DNA from: a virus
Reading direction: 5' to 3' (one strand)
Virus record (IMG/VR): IMGVR_UViG_3300038454_000018
Coordinates: 1-33,246 of that record
DNA length: 33,246 nt
Part shown: positions 1 to 6,973 of the stretch, one piece after another
Position numbering within the stretch: the stretch's first letter is position 1
Layout: every line of letters begins with the position of its first letter
Translations under genes and position numbers: made by a program
The notes under the pieces: model-generated
Database searches by the model: none
Seen by the model: only the letters and a program-made list of their open reading frames with translations
Told to the model about the DNA's origin: nothing

Positions 1-15
1 AAAAAGAAAAAGGTA

Positions 16-44
16 TTGACTCAATCTATATAGGACGATATTAT
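16..44 (+). promoter_or_regulatory. sigma-70-like promoter for the first gene
   Basis: TTGACT at 16-21 and TATTAT at 39-44 are separated by exactly 17 nt in an AT-rich stretch that contrasts with the GC-rich genes after it. The next gene begins about 50 nt downstream behind a strong Shine-Dalgarno sequence, AGGAGG at 83-88. Both hexamers are close to the bacterial housekeeping consensus. Only the sequence match supports this; no start site is known. Confidence 0.6.
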
Positions 45-95
45 ATATACAGTGAGGTTGAGGAAAAGATCGGAACCCGATCAGGAGGGACGACG

Positions 96-1109
96 ATGGA
101 GACGAAGAAGCCGGGGGCGAGACTGATCGCCCTGGCGCGCGCGCGGGGTAGCGGAGCGGGCACGGTCTCGGGAGCCGTGCGGTTCCTCCGCGCCGCACCA
201 GTCGAGCGAATGTGTATCCCGGACGACGTGCTGCCCTACTGCGCCCACGCCGAGAGGAGCGGAGATCCGCGCGCAATCTCGCACGAGGCCCGAATGGTCG
301 CCCGCGGAGCCCGACTGTGCGAGGCGTGGGGCCTGTGGTCGCTCGACGACTCCGAGTCCGCCGCGGCGCGGGCGCGAGCCGAGTACGTCGAACTGTTCCG
401 CGAGCAGATCGAGTCGGCCGACCGGTTATTCCGTCGGTCCTACTCCTCGTGGGTCGGGGGGCACCACACGATATCCATCCACCTGGTGGATGATCCGGAG
501 GAATCCGGGTCGGCCAGTGGGGATAGCGAGACCGTCTGGCATCCTCGGCACGTCTGGAGTGGGACTGATAGTACGCACGACTACTACATCCATCGACGCG
601 TCATCGACAATCTCGGTCCGTCCCGCGTCGTCGTCGGGAGGTTGGTCCACGTGGACGCGCGTCCCGTCGAGGGGTGCCGGGATCTCGTGTGGGTCACTTG
701 GGCTGTTCAGGGCCGCGGCGTCAGCCTCGGCACGCAGACAGGGTATCTCGTACGCGGACGCTACCACGTCGCCGCGCATGCGGACACGCCGCGGGCGCGC
801 GCGCGCGCGAGGGCGCAATATCGCGCCTCGATCGTGCGACGGCTGGAGACGCGTGCGGACCGAGCCCGGCAGCGCGCCGAAAGCTCGGAGGAGCGGCGCA
901 TACTCGCCCGCGTCTGGGTCACGCAGGACGATTCGAGGGCCGGCGGGAACTGCGCGCCGGCGACGGAGGCCTACGCCGAGCAGCTCGCGGGCGAGCTGGG
1001 TTGCGAGGGGGAGCTAGGTGCGGTGCGCGCGGATGTCCTGCTCGCTCACCGAGACGATATGTACACGCGCCGAGCTGTCGCCGCCGCGCGGAAGCGCATG
1101 GCGATCTAG
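96..1109 (+). CDS. hypothetical protein, 337 aa, Arg-rich
   Basis: I do not recognise the family. The ATG at 96 has AGGAGGG 7 nt upstream and sits just below a good promoter, so the start is well supported. The protein has a basic N-terminus, a middle part (about residues 100-230) with alternating hydrophobic beta-like stretches, and a C-terminal third rich in Arg, Ala and Glu that should be helical. There is no signal peptide or membrane segment. The gene is followed at once by a 36-bp hairpin repeat. Its position next to the integrase and its own promoter suggest a lysogeny, early or cargo role, but nothing in the sequence shows one. Confidence 0.7.
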   Translation: METKKPGARLIALARARGSGAGTVSGAVRFLRAAPVERMCIPDDVLPYCAHAERSGDPRAISHEARMVARGARLCEAWGLWSLDDSESAAARARAEYVELFREQIESADRLFRRSYSSWVGGHHTISIHLVDDPEESGSASGDSETVWHPRHVWSGTDSTHDYYIHRRVIDNLGPSRVVVGRLVHVDARPVEGCRDLVWVTWAVQGRGVSLGTQTGYLVRGRYHVAAHADTPRARARARAQYRASIVRRLETRADRARQRAESSEERRILARVWVTQDDSRAGGNCAPATEAYAEQLAGELGCEGELGAVRADVLLAHRDDMYTRRAVAAARKRMAI

Positions 1110-1115
1110 TTCCGT

Positions 1116-1151
1116 CCTCCGAGCCGCCCCCTTGCGGGAGGGGGCGAAACG
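1116..1151 (+). repeat. 36-bp hairpin repeat, copy 1
   Basis: An exact 36-bp match to 1405-1440. The core folds as CGCCCCCT, loop TGCGGG, AGGGGGCG, then AAACG. It lies 6 nt after the stop codon of the first gene and just before the leader of the next. It could act as a terminator, an mRNA-stabilising hairpin or a REP-like element; there is no U-run, so a terminator is the weaker reading. Confidence 0.75.
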
Positions 1152-1180
1152 AAGGACGGAACCCAATCAGGAGACGGCGC

Positions 1181-1399
1181 ATGTGGCAAGTACAGATTAG
1201 CACCGACGGCGGCCGGACCTACGGTACTCGGGTCGGTTGGGACGCCATCCATACCTACCGAGCGGACGCGATAAAATGCAGGGATTGGGCGCGATCCAAG
1301 GCAGGCTGGATGGCACGGATTGCCCGTATCGATTCCGAGGCCACGCGCGCCCGCGCCGAGGAGATGCGAGCCCGCGCGCGCGAGGAATACGACGTTTAG
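1181..1399 (+). CDS. hypothetical small protein, 72 aa
   Basis: The ATG at 1181 has AGGAG 7 nt upstream. The protein starts with a short beta-like segment containing a SxDGGRTY-type turn and ends in a helix rich in Arg, Ala and Glu. No known domain is recognised. It sits between two copies of the 36-bp hairpin repeat. Its 5' leader (CGGAACCC.ATCAGGAG) is nearly the same as that of the gene before it, so both may share post-transcriptional control or derive from a duplicated expression cassette. Confidence 0.6.
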   Translation: MWQVQISTDGGRTYGTRVGWDAIHTYRADAIKCRDWARSKAGWMARIARIDSEATRARAEEMRARAREEYDV

Positions 1400-1404
1400 C
1401 CCGC

Positions 1405-1440
1405 CCTCCGAGCCGCCCCCTTGCGGGAGGGGGCGAAACG
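1405..1440 (+). repeat. 36-bp hairpin repeat, copy 2
   Basis: Identical to 1116-1151 over 36 bp and also placed 5 nt after a stop codon. A third, diverged hairpin with the same GGGGGCGAAAC end lies at 3089-3114, before another tiny open frame. Confidence 0.75.
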
Positions 1441-1494
1441 GAGCGCGGAAGCCAATCGATGTAGCTTTTTTTGCCGAAAAAAAGAAATTCGCTC

Positions 1495-1632
1495 TTGACA
1501 GGACACCGCCCATGGTGTACGTAATAGCATTCTCGTCGCGACCGAACCTTGGGAGCCTCGGCACCATGGGCGTTGCATCATCGTTAATCGGTCTCCCAAG
1601 GACCTGGTCGGCGGTGATCGGCGCCCATGGTG
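1495..1632. promoter_or_regulatory. repeat-rich region before the integrase (candidate operators or attP arms)
   Basis: An 11-bp motif CGCCCATGGTG occurs at 1507-1517, in inverse orientation at 1562-1572, and direct again at 1622-1632. A second inverted pair, CCTTGGGAG at 1547-1555 and CTCCCAAGG at 1593-1601, is nested inside. A perfect -35 hexamer TTGACA is at 1495-1500, but the -10 options are weak. Such clustered sites beside a tyrosine integrase are typical of repressor operators or integrase/excisionase arm sites. Which of these it is cannot be decided here. Nothing gene-like is evident between 1400 and 1800. Confidence 0.45.
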
Positions 1633-1800
1633 GCGAGGCTTTTCGTAAACTCCCGTTCCGCTCTACAGTCAACACTCCCACCGCGTTTCATTCCAATTCT
1701 TCGTTTACCGTTTGTAACGAACGTAAATTTTCGCGCGGACCCCAGAACGAAAGGAGACCACGACAGACACACGCGGAATTTCCTCTTGTCGCCGTCACGT

Positions 1801-2592
1801 ATGGTCGATGTGATATCTTTAGTGGCGCGGGAACCCCGGGGGGCAAAGGGGGTTCCGATGGAGGGCGCGGAAGGCGGGCCACGTGTCGCGGGGCGTACGG
1901 AAATCGTCATGCGACCCGAACGGCTGCCAGCGTCGAAAAAGTCCGTGGAGTGGGAGCTGCGGCGGGATCGATTCTTGACGCCGCAGGAGATCTCCGAAAA
2001 GCTCTTGCCGGCCGCGCGGGCCAACCCGGATCCGCGCGTCTATTTCTTGTGCTACGTGATCGCGAACGTCGGCGGGAGAATTTCGGAAATCATCTCTCTT
2101 CGCGCCGGCGACCTGCACAAGACCGATCCGATCTTGCGAGTCTCGACCCTCAAGCGCGGTCGATCTCACGTCCGGGATCTCACGCTGCCGGAATCGGTCG
2201 CGCAGGCAATCCGACAGTGGATCGTACGACACGAGATGAAGTCCGAGGATTACCTGTTTCCGTCGAATCCTCGGCGCCCGGCCGCGCGTCACATGACGCG
2301 GCAATGGGCGAACAGGCTTTTCGACAAGGCGTTGATCGCGGCCGGCCTGAAGGTCTGGGCACATACGGGCCCGGATGGTCAACGTCGTCTCGGGATCGGA
2401 CCGCACGCGGCGCGTCATGCGAACGCGCTGGATCTGATGCAGCAGTCGCAGGAGGCGCTGGGGCTGTCGCCGCTCGATGCGTTGCATTTGATCAAGCAGC
2501 GCCTCGGGCATTCGTCGCTCAAGTCAACGCTGGTCTATCTGCACGCGACGAACGACGCGCAGATCGCGACGAAGCTACGTCCGATGGAGTGA
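1801..2592 (+). CDS. int: tyrosine recombinase (phage integrase)
   Basis: This is a site-specific recombinase of the XerC/XerD and lambda-integrase family, which cuts and rejoins attP and attB through a 3'-phosphotyrosine. Numbered from the ATG at 1801, the full catalytic set is visible: Arg93 in GGRISE, Lys118 in TLKRG, His202 and Arg205 in HAARH, His237 in LGHSS, and nucleophile Tyr246 in LVYLH. The open frame runs upstream to an ATG at 1627, but that ATG is part of a repeated operator-like motif. ATG 1801 or 1858 is more likely, though neither has a clear ribosome site. The catalytic domain starts early, so the N-terminal DNA-binding part is short. A strong terminator follows. The enzyme indicates a temperate life style. 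Confidence 0.9.
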   Translation: MVDVISLVAREPRGAKGVPMEGAEGGPRVAGRTEIVMRPERLPASKKSVEWELRRDRFLTPQEISEKLLPAARANPDPRVYFLCYVIANVGGRISEIISLRAGDLHKTDPILRVSTLKRGRSHVRDLTLPESVAQAIRQWIVRHEMKSEDYLFPSNPRRPAARHMTRQWANRLFDKALIAAGLKVWAHTGPDGQRRLGIGPHAARHANALDLMQQSQEALGLSPLDALHLIKQRLGHSSLKSTLVYLHATNDAQIATKLRPME

Positions 2593-2613
2593 TGGTTTCC
2601 GTTTCCGTGGGGC

Positions 2614-2652
2614 AAGGGCCGGTCTCTGCACGCGCAGGGGCCGGCCCTTTTT
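2614..2652 (+). terminator. intrinsic terminator after the integrase
   Basis: AAGGGCCGG at 2614-2622 pairs perfectly with CCGGCCCTT at 2641-2649. An inner CTGC/GCAG stem closes the loop, and a run of T (2648-2652) follows. It starts 22 nt after the integrase stop codon. Confidence 0.85.
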
Positions 2653-2666
2653 GTTTCGGGGGAGAT

Positions 2667-2906
2667 ATGAAGCCCGCACCCTTCCACGAGGTGAAGCCGC
2701 GCTTTTCCGCTCACCTGTCGATCATGGAATTTGCTCGCGACACCGCCGAGCGCGCCGAGCGGCAGGATTGTCCGCTCGTCGCAAAATGCGCGCGCGAACT
2801 CTATCGGCATCACCGGTATATGCTATGCCGCGCGCTGAACGCCGTCGAGCGCGAGAAGCTCTTCGACCTGCACGTCGAGCGGTTGCGGCTGGTCCGTGGC
2901 AATTAA
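2667..2906 (+). CDS. hypothetical protein, 79 aa
   Basis: The ATG at 2667 follows a GGGGGAGA ribosome site just after the integrase terminator. The protein is charged and mostly helical, with two Cys (in QDCPLVAKCAREL) and a His-rich turn, RHHRY. It has no membrane segment and I recognise no family. It opens the run of small genes that leads to the recombination genes. Confidence 0.6.
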   Translation: MKPAPFHEVKPRFSAHLSIMEFARDTAERAERQDCPLVAKCARELYRHHRYMLCRALNAVEREKLFDLHVERLRLVRGN

Positions 2907-2936
2907 CCATCGTCGAGGGGGAAGAAAGGGCTCGCA

Positions 2937-3074
2937 ATGAAGCAGGCAAAGTCAGCACAAAAAGCGGCGGCGTTGGCGGCGGCGTTGTCGGCGGAGCGGG
3001 CGGCGGCGGCGGAGCGGGCGGCGGAGCGGGCGGCGGCGCGGGCGGCGGCGGCGTCGCGGGCGGCGGCCAAATAA
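2937..3074 (+). CDS. Ala-rich helical peptide, 45 aa
   Basis: The ATG at 2937 lies 6 nt after GAAGAAAGGG. The product is a lysine-led peptide in which about half the residues are Ala, with ERAA-type repeats; it should form one long helix. The DNA is an imperfect (GCG)n tract. The same tract is open in other frames on both strands (poly-Gly or poly-Pro), so coding is supported mainly by the ribosome site and the tight fit between neighbours. Function unknown. Confidence 0.4.
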   Translation: MKQAKSAQKAAALAAALSAERAAAAERAAERAAARAAAASRAAAK

Positions 3075-3088
3075 TCCGCCCTTCGCCC

Positions 3089-3114
3089 CGCCCCTTCCCG
3101 CCAGGGGGCGAAAC
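3089..3114 (+). repeat. diverged hairpin related to the 36-bp repeat
   Basis: CGCCCC at 3089-3094 pairs with GGGGCG at 3105-3110. The 3' end GGGGGCGAAAC is the same as in the repeats at 1116 and 1405, while the loop differs. It lies just before a tiny open frame at 3116. Confidence 0.5.
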
Positions 3115-3115
3115 T

Positions 3116-3175
3116 ATGATCATCGACATCGACCGGCGACTCGCTGACACGCTCTACGCGGCCCTGATCTATTGA
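3116..3175 (+). CDS. possible 19-aa peptide
   Basis: ATG at 3116 to TGA at 3173-3175, beginning MIIDIDRR and ending AALIY. It sits directly after a hairpin and overlaps the ribosome site of the next gene. It may be a leader peptide for translational coupling. There is no ribosome site apart from the GGGGGCG of the hairpin, so coding is uncertain. Confidence 0.25.
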   Translation: MIIDIDRRLADTLYAALIY

Positions 3176-3183
3176 GGTGGACC

Positions 3184-3366
3184 GTGCCCGAATCCGATCT
3201 CCCGCGCGGAGCGATCGCAGACGAACTCGACGCGCTGCGAAAATTCGCGGCCGAGTACGGACACAACGCGGCTCTAATCCGCGCCGGGCACGAGATCGCC
3301 CGACTACGGCATGCGCTGCGCGAGGCGAACGAGCGGATCGAGGCGATGGAATTGGTAAGAGGGTGA
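3184..3366 (+). CDS. hypothetical helical protein, 60 aa
   Basis: GTG at 3184 is preceded by TTGAGG at the right distance. An upstream in-frame TTG at 3172 is less likely because it overlaps that site. The product is mostly helical with a predicted coiled coil over residues 15-55 (heptad Leu/Ala, ending EANERIEAMEL). Similar small coiled-coil proteins are common in phage early regions. Function unknown. Confidence 0.55.
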   Translation: MPESDLPRGAIADELDALRKFAAEYGHNAALIRAGHEIARLRHALREANERIEAMELVRG

Positions 3367-3367
3367 C

Positions 3368-3619
3368 ATGGAAACCATGGCAGATACAGCCGAACGCATC
3401 CGCCGACTTATCGTCAAAAGAGGCGAAGATGCAGCGTTGGAAATCGCGCAACAAATCAGCGCGCTGGAGTCGACACTCGCACCCGGTCTCGTCCACGTCT
3501 GCGCCTGGTGCGAGAGAGAAAACCGCCTAACCCTACTCGGCTCGCCGATGGTGTCGCATGGGATTTGTCCGGCGTGCGCGGAGAAGCAGAAGCATTTGCG
3601 GTCACCGGGAAAAGTATAA
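3368..3619 (+). CDS. small zinc-ribbon-like protein, 83 aa
   Basis: ATG at 3368 starts 1 nt after the stop of the previous gene. The N-terminal half is helical. The C-terminal half has CAWC about 22 residues before CPAC, a four-Cys arrangement typical of zinc ribbons. It may bind nucleic acid or protein; no specific family is recognised. The close spacing points to one operon with its neighbours. Confidence 0.6.
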   Translation: METMADTAERIRRLIVKRGEDAALEIAQQISALESTLAPGLVHVCAWCERENRLTLLGSPMVSHGICPACAEKQKHLRSPGKV

Positions 3620-3637
3620 CCACTTGGGGACGCGCGC

Positions 3638-3931
3638 ATGACTTACGAAACCGAATTCGAACTTGACATGGAAGACGACGACGGCGTTTCGCATCGCCAC
3701 CGTCTCACGGTCGAGATAGAGCCGGGCGACCCCGGATGCTATTCGGGACCGCCGGACAACTGGAGGCCAGCCGATCCCGACGAGTATCGAGTAACTCATG
3801 CGGTGCGGCTTGCGGATGGGTACGATCTGACCCGTCGCGAAATCGAATGGATCGAGCGTTGGCATGACGACCAGATATTCGACGTAGTGCAGAAGTTCCT
3901 CGAAGAGTCAAGGGCGCAAGCCCGCATTTAG
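3638..3931 (+). CDS. hypothetical acidic protein, 97 aa
   Basis: The N-terminus reads as a beta-hairpin (TEFELDMEDDDG), followed by a Pro/Gly-rich middle and a C-terminal helix containing EIEWIERWHDD. The overall charge is acidic. The ATG at 3638 follows a weak purine stretch. I recognise no domain. It directly precedes the DUF669-like gene. Confidence 0.6.
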   Translation: MTYETEFELDMEDDDGVSHRHRLTVEIEPGDPGCYSGPPDNWRPADPDEYRVTHAVRLADGYDLTRREIEWIERWHDDQIFDVVQKFLEESRAQARI

Positions 3932-3942
3932 GAGATGGGGAG

Positions 3943-4479
3943 ATGTACATGGCTGGCGACAAGGAAAAGGTTCGCATAGTGGACCATCGGTTGACGCAAG
4001 CGGGATCCGGCACGTGGGGGCTCGCCGTGCGGTATGCGTCGGAGACAAAGGGCGAGATCGTGGGAACAATTTGGCTTACGCCGAAAAACGGCGGTGCGAT
4101 CCGGAATTTCGTGCGCGTCGTCGGGCTCGACCCCGACAAGGTGTCAATCGAACAGCTCGACCCGAACCACCCAGAAGGGCTGTCCGTCCTAGACCGGGAG
4201 GTCGAGATCAACGTCGAGGCCGAGGAGTACAAGGGCGAGACGCGGCTGAAGGTGAATCAGTTCATCCGGAAGCCTTGCGCCCCGCTCTCCGACCCGCAGA
4301 CCAAGAAGGAGTTCGCGGCGATCAACGCGGCTATGCGCGCCGCGAAAAAGCGCGATGACGCGATCGAAGGAGACGACGACCTCGGCGAAAACCTCATGAC
4401 GGAGGAAGAGCGAAGGGTGGAGGCGGTCAAGAACATGGTCGCCCCCGCCGGCGGCAAGAAACCGAATCCGCTGGAGTGA
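3943..4479 (+). CDS. DUF669-like protein, probable ssDNA-binding partner
   Basis: 178 aa. The arrangement GTIWLTPKN, then RNFVRVVGLD, then REVEINVEAEEYKGETR resembles phage DUF669-type proteins, which are often found just upstream of Sak4-type ATPases and are thought to act as ssDNA-binding proteins. The next gene here is such an ATPase, which supports the call. The C-terminal third is helical and charged, ending in a flexible Gly/Pro/Lys tail. AGGAG lies 8 nt before ATG 3943; a second ATG at 3949 is also possible. Family assignment is by remembered pattern and DNA binding is inference. Confidence 0.5.
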   Translation: MYMAGDKEKVRIVDHRLTQAGSGTWGLAVRYASETKGEIVGTIWLTPKNGGAIRNFVRVVGLDPDKVSIEQLDPNHPEGLSVLDREVEINVEAEEYKGETRLKVNQFIRKPCAPLSDPQTKKEFAAINAAMRAAKKRDDAIEGDDDLGENLMTEEERRVEAVKNMVAPAGGKKPNPLE

Positions 4480-4529
4480 TCCGGCCGGGATCTTGTCGCG
4501 GGGATAAGTGACGTGAAAGGAGACGGGGT

Positions 4530-5633
4530 ATGGAGTTCCAGGATTTGGGAGGCGGCGTGGGGTATTTGAAGGCCGGGTTCCTCGGTTTCAACAAGAGCGG
4601 CAAAACCTACACCGCGATCGAGCTTGCGATCGGGACCCGGAAGCATTTCGGGCTGGCCGGGCCGATCGCGATGCTGGATACGGAGGCTTCGGCGCAGTAC
4701 CAGGCACCGCGCGTCCTCAAGGAGACCGGGCAAAAGCTGCTCGGCGTCCAGACGCGGGCGCTGGGCCAGGCGATCGAGTTCCTGCGCGAGTGCGTCAACA
4801 AGCGCGTGTCCGTCGCGGTGATCGACAGCGTCACGCACCTCTGGCGCGAACTCTGCGACAGCTACCTCAAGCAGCGCAACGAGGCGTTGATCCGCAACGG
4901 GAAGAACGCGCGGACGCGCCTCGCGTTCGACGATTGGGGCCCCCTCAAAGCCAAATGGGGAGAATTCGCCGACCTCTATCTCACGTTGCCGCTCCACGTC
5001 ATCATCTGCGGACGCGCCGGCTACGAGTACGACTACGAAGAAGACGACAACGGCAAGAAAGAGCTGATCAAGACCGGGATCAAGATGAAGACTGAGGGGG
5101 AATTCGGTTTCGAACCGTCCTTGCTCGTCGAGATGGAGCGCATCCAGGTTGGCGCCGACGGAAAAGCTACCGGATCGATTACGCACCGCGCGACCGTGAT
5201 CGGCGATCGATTCAGCGTGATCGACGGCAAGGTCGGCGACAATCCGAACTTCGAGTTTTTCAGGCCCTACGTCGCGCTTCTGTCCCCGTCATCCCACGCA
5301 ACCGTTGACACGGCGACGCAGACGCCGATGAACGTGGACGAGTCCGGTAACATCGAATGGCAGCGCGAGAAGAAAGAGCGGACGATCCTGTCCGAGGAAA
5401 TCGCGGGGCTTCTGACGCGACTCATACCCGGCCAGAGCGCGGCCGAGAAAAAAGCGCGGATGGATGCCTGTCAGGAGGTTTTCCAGACGACCTCCTGGAC
5501 CGCGATCGAATCGATGCCATCCGACAAACTCCGCAAGGGCCTGATTGCGCTGCCGGGTGTTATCGAACGGCTCCAAGGGAACGACGTCGCGACGCCGGCC
5601 GAGAAGGCGACGCGAAAGAAGGTCTCCGCCTAA
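4530..5633 (+). CDS. Sak4-type RecA-like ATPase (single-strand annealing recombinase)
   Basis: 367 aa. Walker A GFNKSGKT is at residues 19-26, LDTEAS at 49-54 resembles the RecA-type acidic site, and Walker B VAVIDSVTH is at 95-103. This layout matches phage AAA_24/Sak4 proteins, RecA/Rad51-core ATPases that anneal ssDNA with help from a phage SSB during recombination. The core covers about residues 10-260. The C-terminal 100 residues are a helical extension ending in basic residues. Ribosome site AAAGGAG precedes ATG 4530. A GC-rich hairpin region follows. Together with the upstream DUF669-like gene it makes a recombination pair. Confidence 0.75.
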   Translation: MEFQDLGGGVGYLKAGFLGFNKSGKTYTAIELAIGTRKHFGLAGPIAMLDTEASAQYQAPRVLKETGQKLLGVQTRALGQAIEFLRECVNKRVSVAVIDSVTHLWRELCDSYLKQRNEALIRNGKNARTRLAFDDWGPLKAKWGEFADLYLTLPLHVIICGRAGYEYDYEEDDNGKKELIKTGIKMKTEGEFGFEPSLLVEMERIQVGADGKATGSITHRATVIGDRFSVIDGKVGDNPNFEFFRPYVALLSPSSHATVDTATQTPMNVDESGNIEWQREKKERTILSEEIAGLLTRLIPGQSAAEKKARMDACQEVFQTTSWTAIESMPSDKLRKGLIALPGVIERLQGNDVATPAEKATRKKVSA

Positions 5634-5636
5634 ATC

Positions 5637-5810
5637 CCCCTCTCCGAGGGGATCTAACGACCCCCTCCGTCCGGGCCGCGTCATCCCCCGCGCGACCCGG
5701 CGGAGGCGGCCGGAACAATAAGGGGTTTCGCCATGACGAATATCGATTTTGCTTTTAAGCGCCGCCGGTAAATCGTTAGTTCGCCTCGGTGGCTTGGGGT
5801 GGGAGGATCT
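5637..5810 (+). other. hairpin-rich intergenic region with a possible 12-aa open frame
   Basis: Just after the Sak4 stop a small hairpin (ATCCCC to GGGGAT) is followed by a longer one, CCTCCGTCCGGG pairing with CCCGGCGGAGG across a GC-rich loop (about 5665-5707). Neither has a T-run, so they look more like mRNA processing or partial termination elements. A 12-codon frame (ATG 5733 to TAA 5769-5771, product MTNIDFAFKRRR) follows AAGGGG and could be a leader peptide. Nothing else is seen. Confidence 0.4.
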
Positions 5811-5936
5811 ATGTCGTACTTCGACGGCCTATCCACGCTCGATTGGATCCTGCTCATCTCCCTCTGGTCCCTCGCCGGCTTCATCTCGTTCGCTGTTGAG
5901 TATCTCCACCGAAATCGTAGCCGCAATCAGGAGTAA
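5811..5936 (+). CDS. small single-pass membrane protein, 41 aa
   Basis: ATG at 5811 has GGGAGG 5 nt upstream. Residues 10-31 form one hydrophobic segment rich in Leu, Ile, Trp and Phe, followed by a basic His/Arg/Asn tail, so an N-out, C-in inner-membrane topology is likely. The stop at 5934-5936 lies 4 nt before the next ATG, and GAG TAA carries that gene's ribosome site. Function unknown. Confidence 0.6.
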   Translation: MSYFDGLSTLDWILLISLWSLAGFISFAVEYLHRNRSRNQE

Positions 5937-5940
5937 CTCC

Positions 5941-6261
5941 ATGACGTCGAAGAAAGCGACGCGCGTGAAGGCCGAGCCGCAATTCCTTCCGGGATGCAAG
6001 CCGGTTGTCAATCAGGCGATCGAGGATGCCGCGTCGGCGCTCGCCGAAGCAAAGGAAGCCTACGACGAGGCCAAGATCATCAAGGACGGCGCGGAGGCAG
6101 AGTTGATCCGCATCATGAAAGAAAACAAGGTGACGTTCTACCACGCGAACGGAATCCGCGTCGAACTCAATACGACCGAGCACGCGAAAGCGTTCATCGG
6201 CGAAGAGCCGAAGCGCGACGATCCGCGCGAAGGGGGCGCAGACAAGGACGACGAGGCGTAA
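5941..6261 (+). CDS. hypothetical coiled-coil protein, 106 aa
   Basis: ATG 5941 follows AGGAG at 5929-5933. After a basic N-terminus, residues 25-62 form a strong Ala/Glu/Lys helix likely to be a coiled coil. Then comes a short beta segment (VTFYHANGIRVEL) and an acidic, disordered tail ending DKDDEA. It resembles in style the small phage proteins between recombination and replication genes. No family named. Confidence 0.6.
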   Translation: MTSKKATRVKAEPQFLPGCKPVVNQAIEDAASALAEAKEAYDEAKIIKDGAEAELIRIMKENKVTFYHANGIRVELNTTEHAKAFIGEEPKRDDPREGGADKDDEA

Positions 6262-6323
6262 TTTATTTCGGCTTGGTGTTTACCGATCTTTCGAGTGTAA
6301 AGGAAACGGAGATAGTGAAACAC

Positions 6324-6713
6324 ATGACCCCGACCGCTCGAAGCCTTGCGGCGTTGCGAAAAGACGGCTGGACTTGCGCCACCGTCGAACGATGGAACGC
6401 TTACGCCAAGATCCGCCAGGACTTATTCGGATTCGCGGATGTCCTGGCCTGCAAGCCTGGATCCGGCATCGTGGCGATCCAGGTGACGAGCGGAAGCAAT
6501 GCGGCGGCGCGCCTCGATAAAATCCGCAAGGAGCCCCGCGCCGGGCTCTGGCTGGCGTCCGGGGGCCGGATCTTAATCCACGGCTGGGCTAAGCGTGGGC
6601 CGGCCGGTTCTCGCAAGCTCTGGACGTGTCGCGTGGTCGACGTCGGCGTGATATTGGCCGACGAGTCGAAGACGTTGACGGCGACGGAAATCAACGAAGG
6701 GGGCGAGAAATGA
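6324..6713 (+). CDS. PD-(D/E)XK-fold-like protein, possibly inactive nuclease
   Basis: 129 aa from ATG 6324 (GTG 6315 is an alternative). The order Glu22, Asp39 in GFADVL, then IQVT at 52-55, followed by an Arg-rich helix (AARLDKI) and a beta strand with HGW, fits the core of the restriction-endonuclease-like fold used by phage VRR-Nuc and resolvase-like proteins. The usual E-x-K is replaced by Q-V-T, a change I recall in a widespread phage family, so cleavage may be lost or altered. Fold assignment is inference. It overlaps the next gene by ATGA. Confidence 0.5.
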   Translation: MTPTARSLAALRKDGWTCATVERWNAYAKIRQDLFGFADVLACKPGSGIVAIQVTSGSNAAARLDKIRKEPRAGLWLASGGRILIHGWAKRGPAGSRKLWTCRVVDVGVILADESKTLTATEINEGGEK

Positions 6714-6973
6714 TCGAGCAAGCCGACTTTGCGCGCCCTGCGATGCATTTTGCCCGACTCGATAAGTCGGCACGGCTGCGTCGCGTCCTGGATCTTCTCC
6801 AGAGTCGCGGAGCCAACGGTGCGACTACCGGAGAAATTATCGACGCAGCAAACGTGAAGGCCGTAAGTTCCGTCGTCTCCGAGTTGCGCCGCAACGGAAT
6901 CCGGATCAAATGCACGTGCATTTCGCGCACGGCTGATGCGGCGGTCTATCGATATCGCCTGGAGCAAGAATGA
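6710..6973 (+). CDS. winged-helix/HTH-like protein, 87 aa
   Basis: Starts inside the ATGA overlap with the previous gene. Residues 20-80 read as a small winged helix: a helix (LRRVLDLLQS), GATTGEIIDAAN, a recognition-like helix (VSSVVSELRRNG), then a beta wing (IRIKCTCI to YRYRLEQE). Phages often encode such proteins as early regulators or replication accessory factors. DNA binding is inferred only from this pattern. It ends in another ATGA overlap, so it is translationally coupled to the small membrane protein downstream. Confidence 0.6.
   Translation: MIEQADFARPAMHFARLDKSARLRRVLDLLQSRGANGATTGEIIDAANVKAVSSVVSELRRNGIRIKCTCISRTADAAVYRYRLEQE

Noticed and set aside
1627-1800. N-terminal extension of the integrase from ATG 1627
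   Set aside because: That ATG is part of a repeated operator-like motif, has no ribosome site, and the added residues look like translated non-coding DNA.
3420-3431. A 12-nt match to the reverse complement of spacer 1 as a self-target
   Set aside because: It covers only internal spacer positions 9-20, not the repeat-proximal seed, and is near chance level for GC-rich DNA.
5637-5710. Intrinsic terminator after Sak4
   Set aside because: The stems are strong but no T-run follows, so I list it only as a hairpin region.
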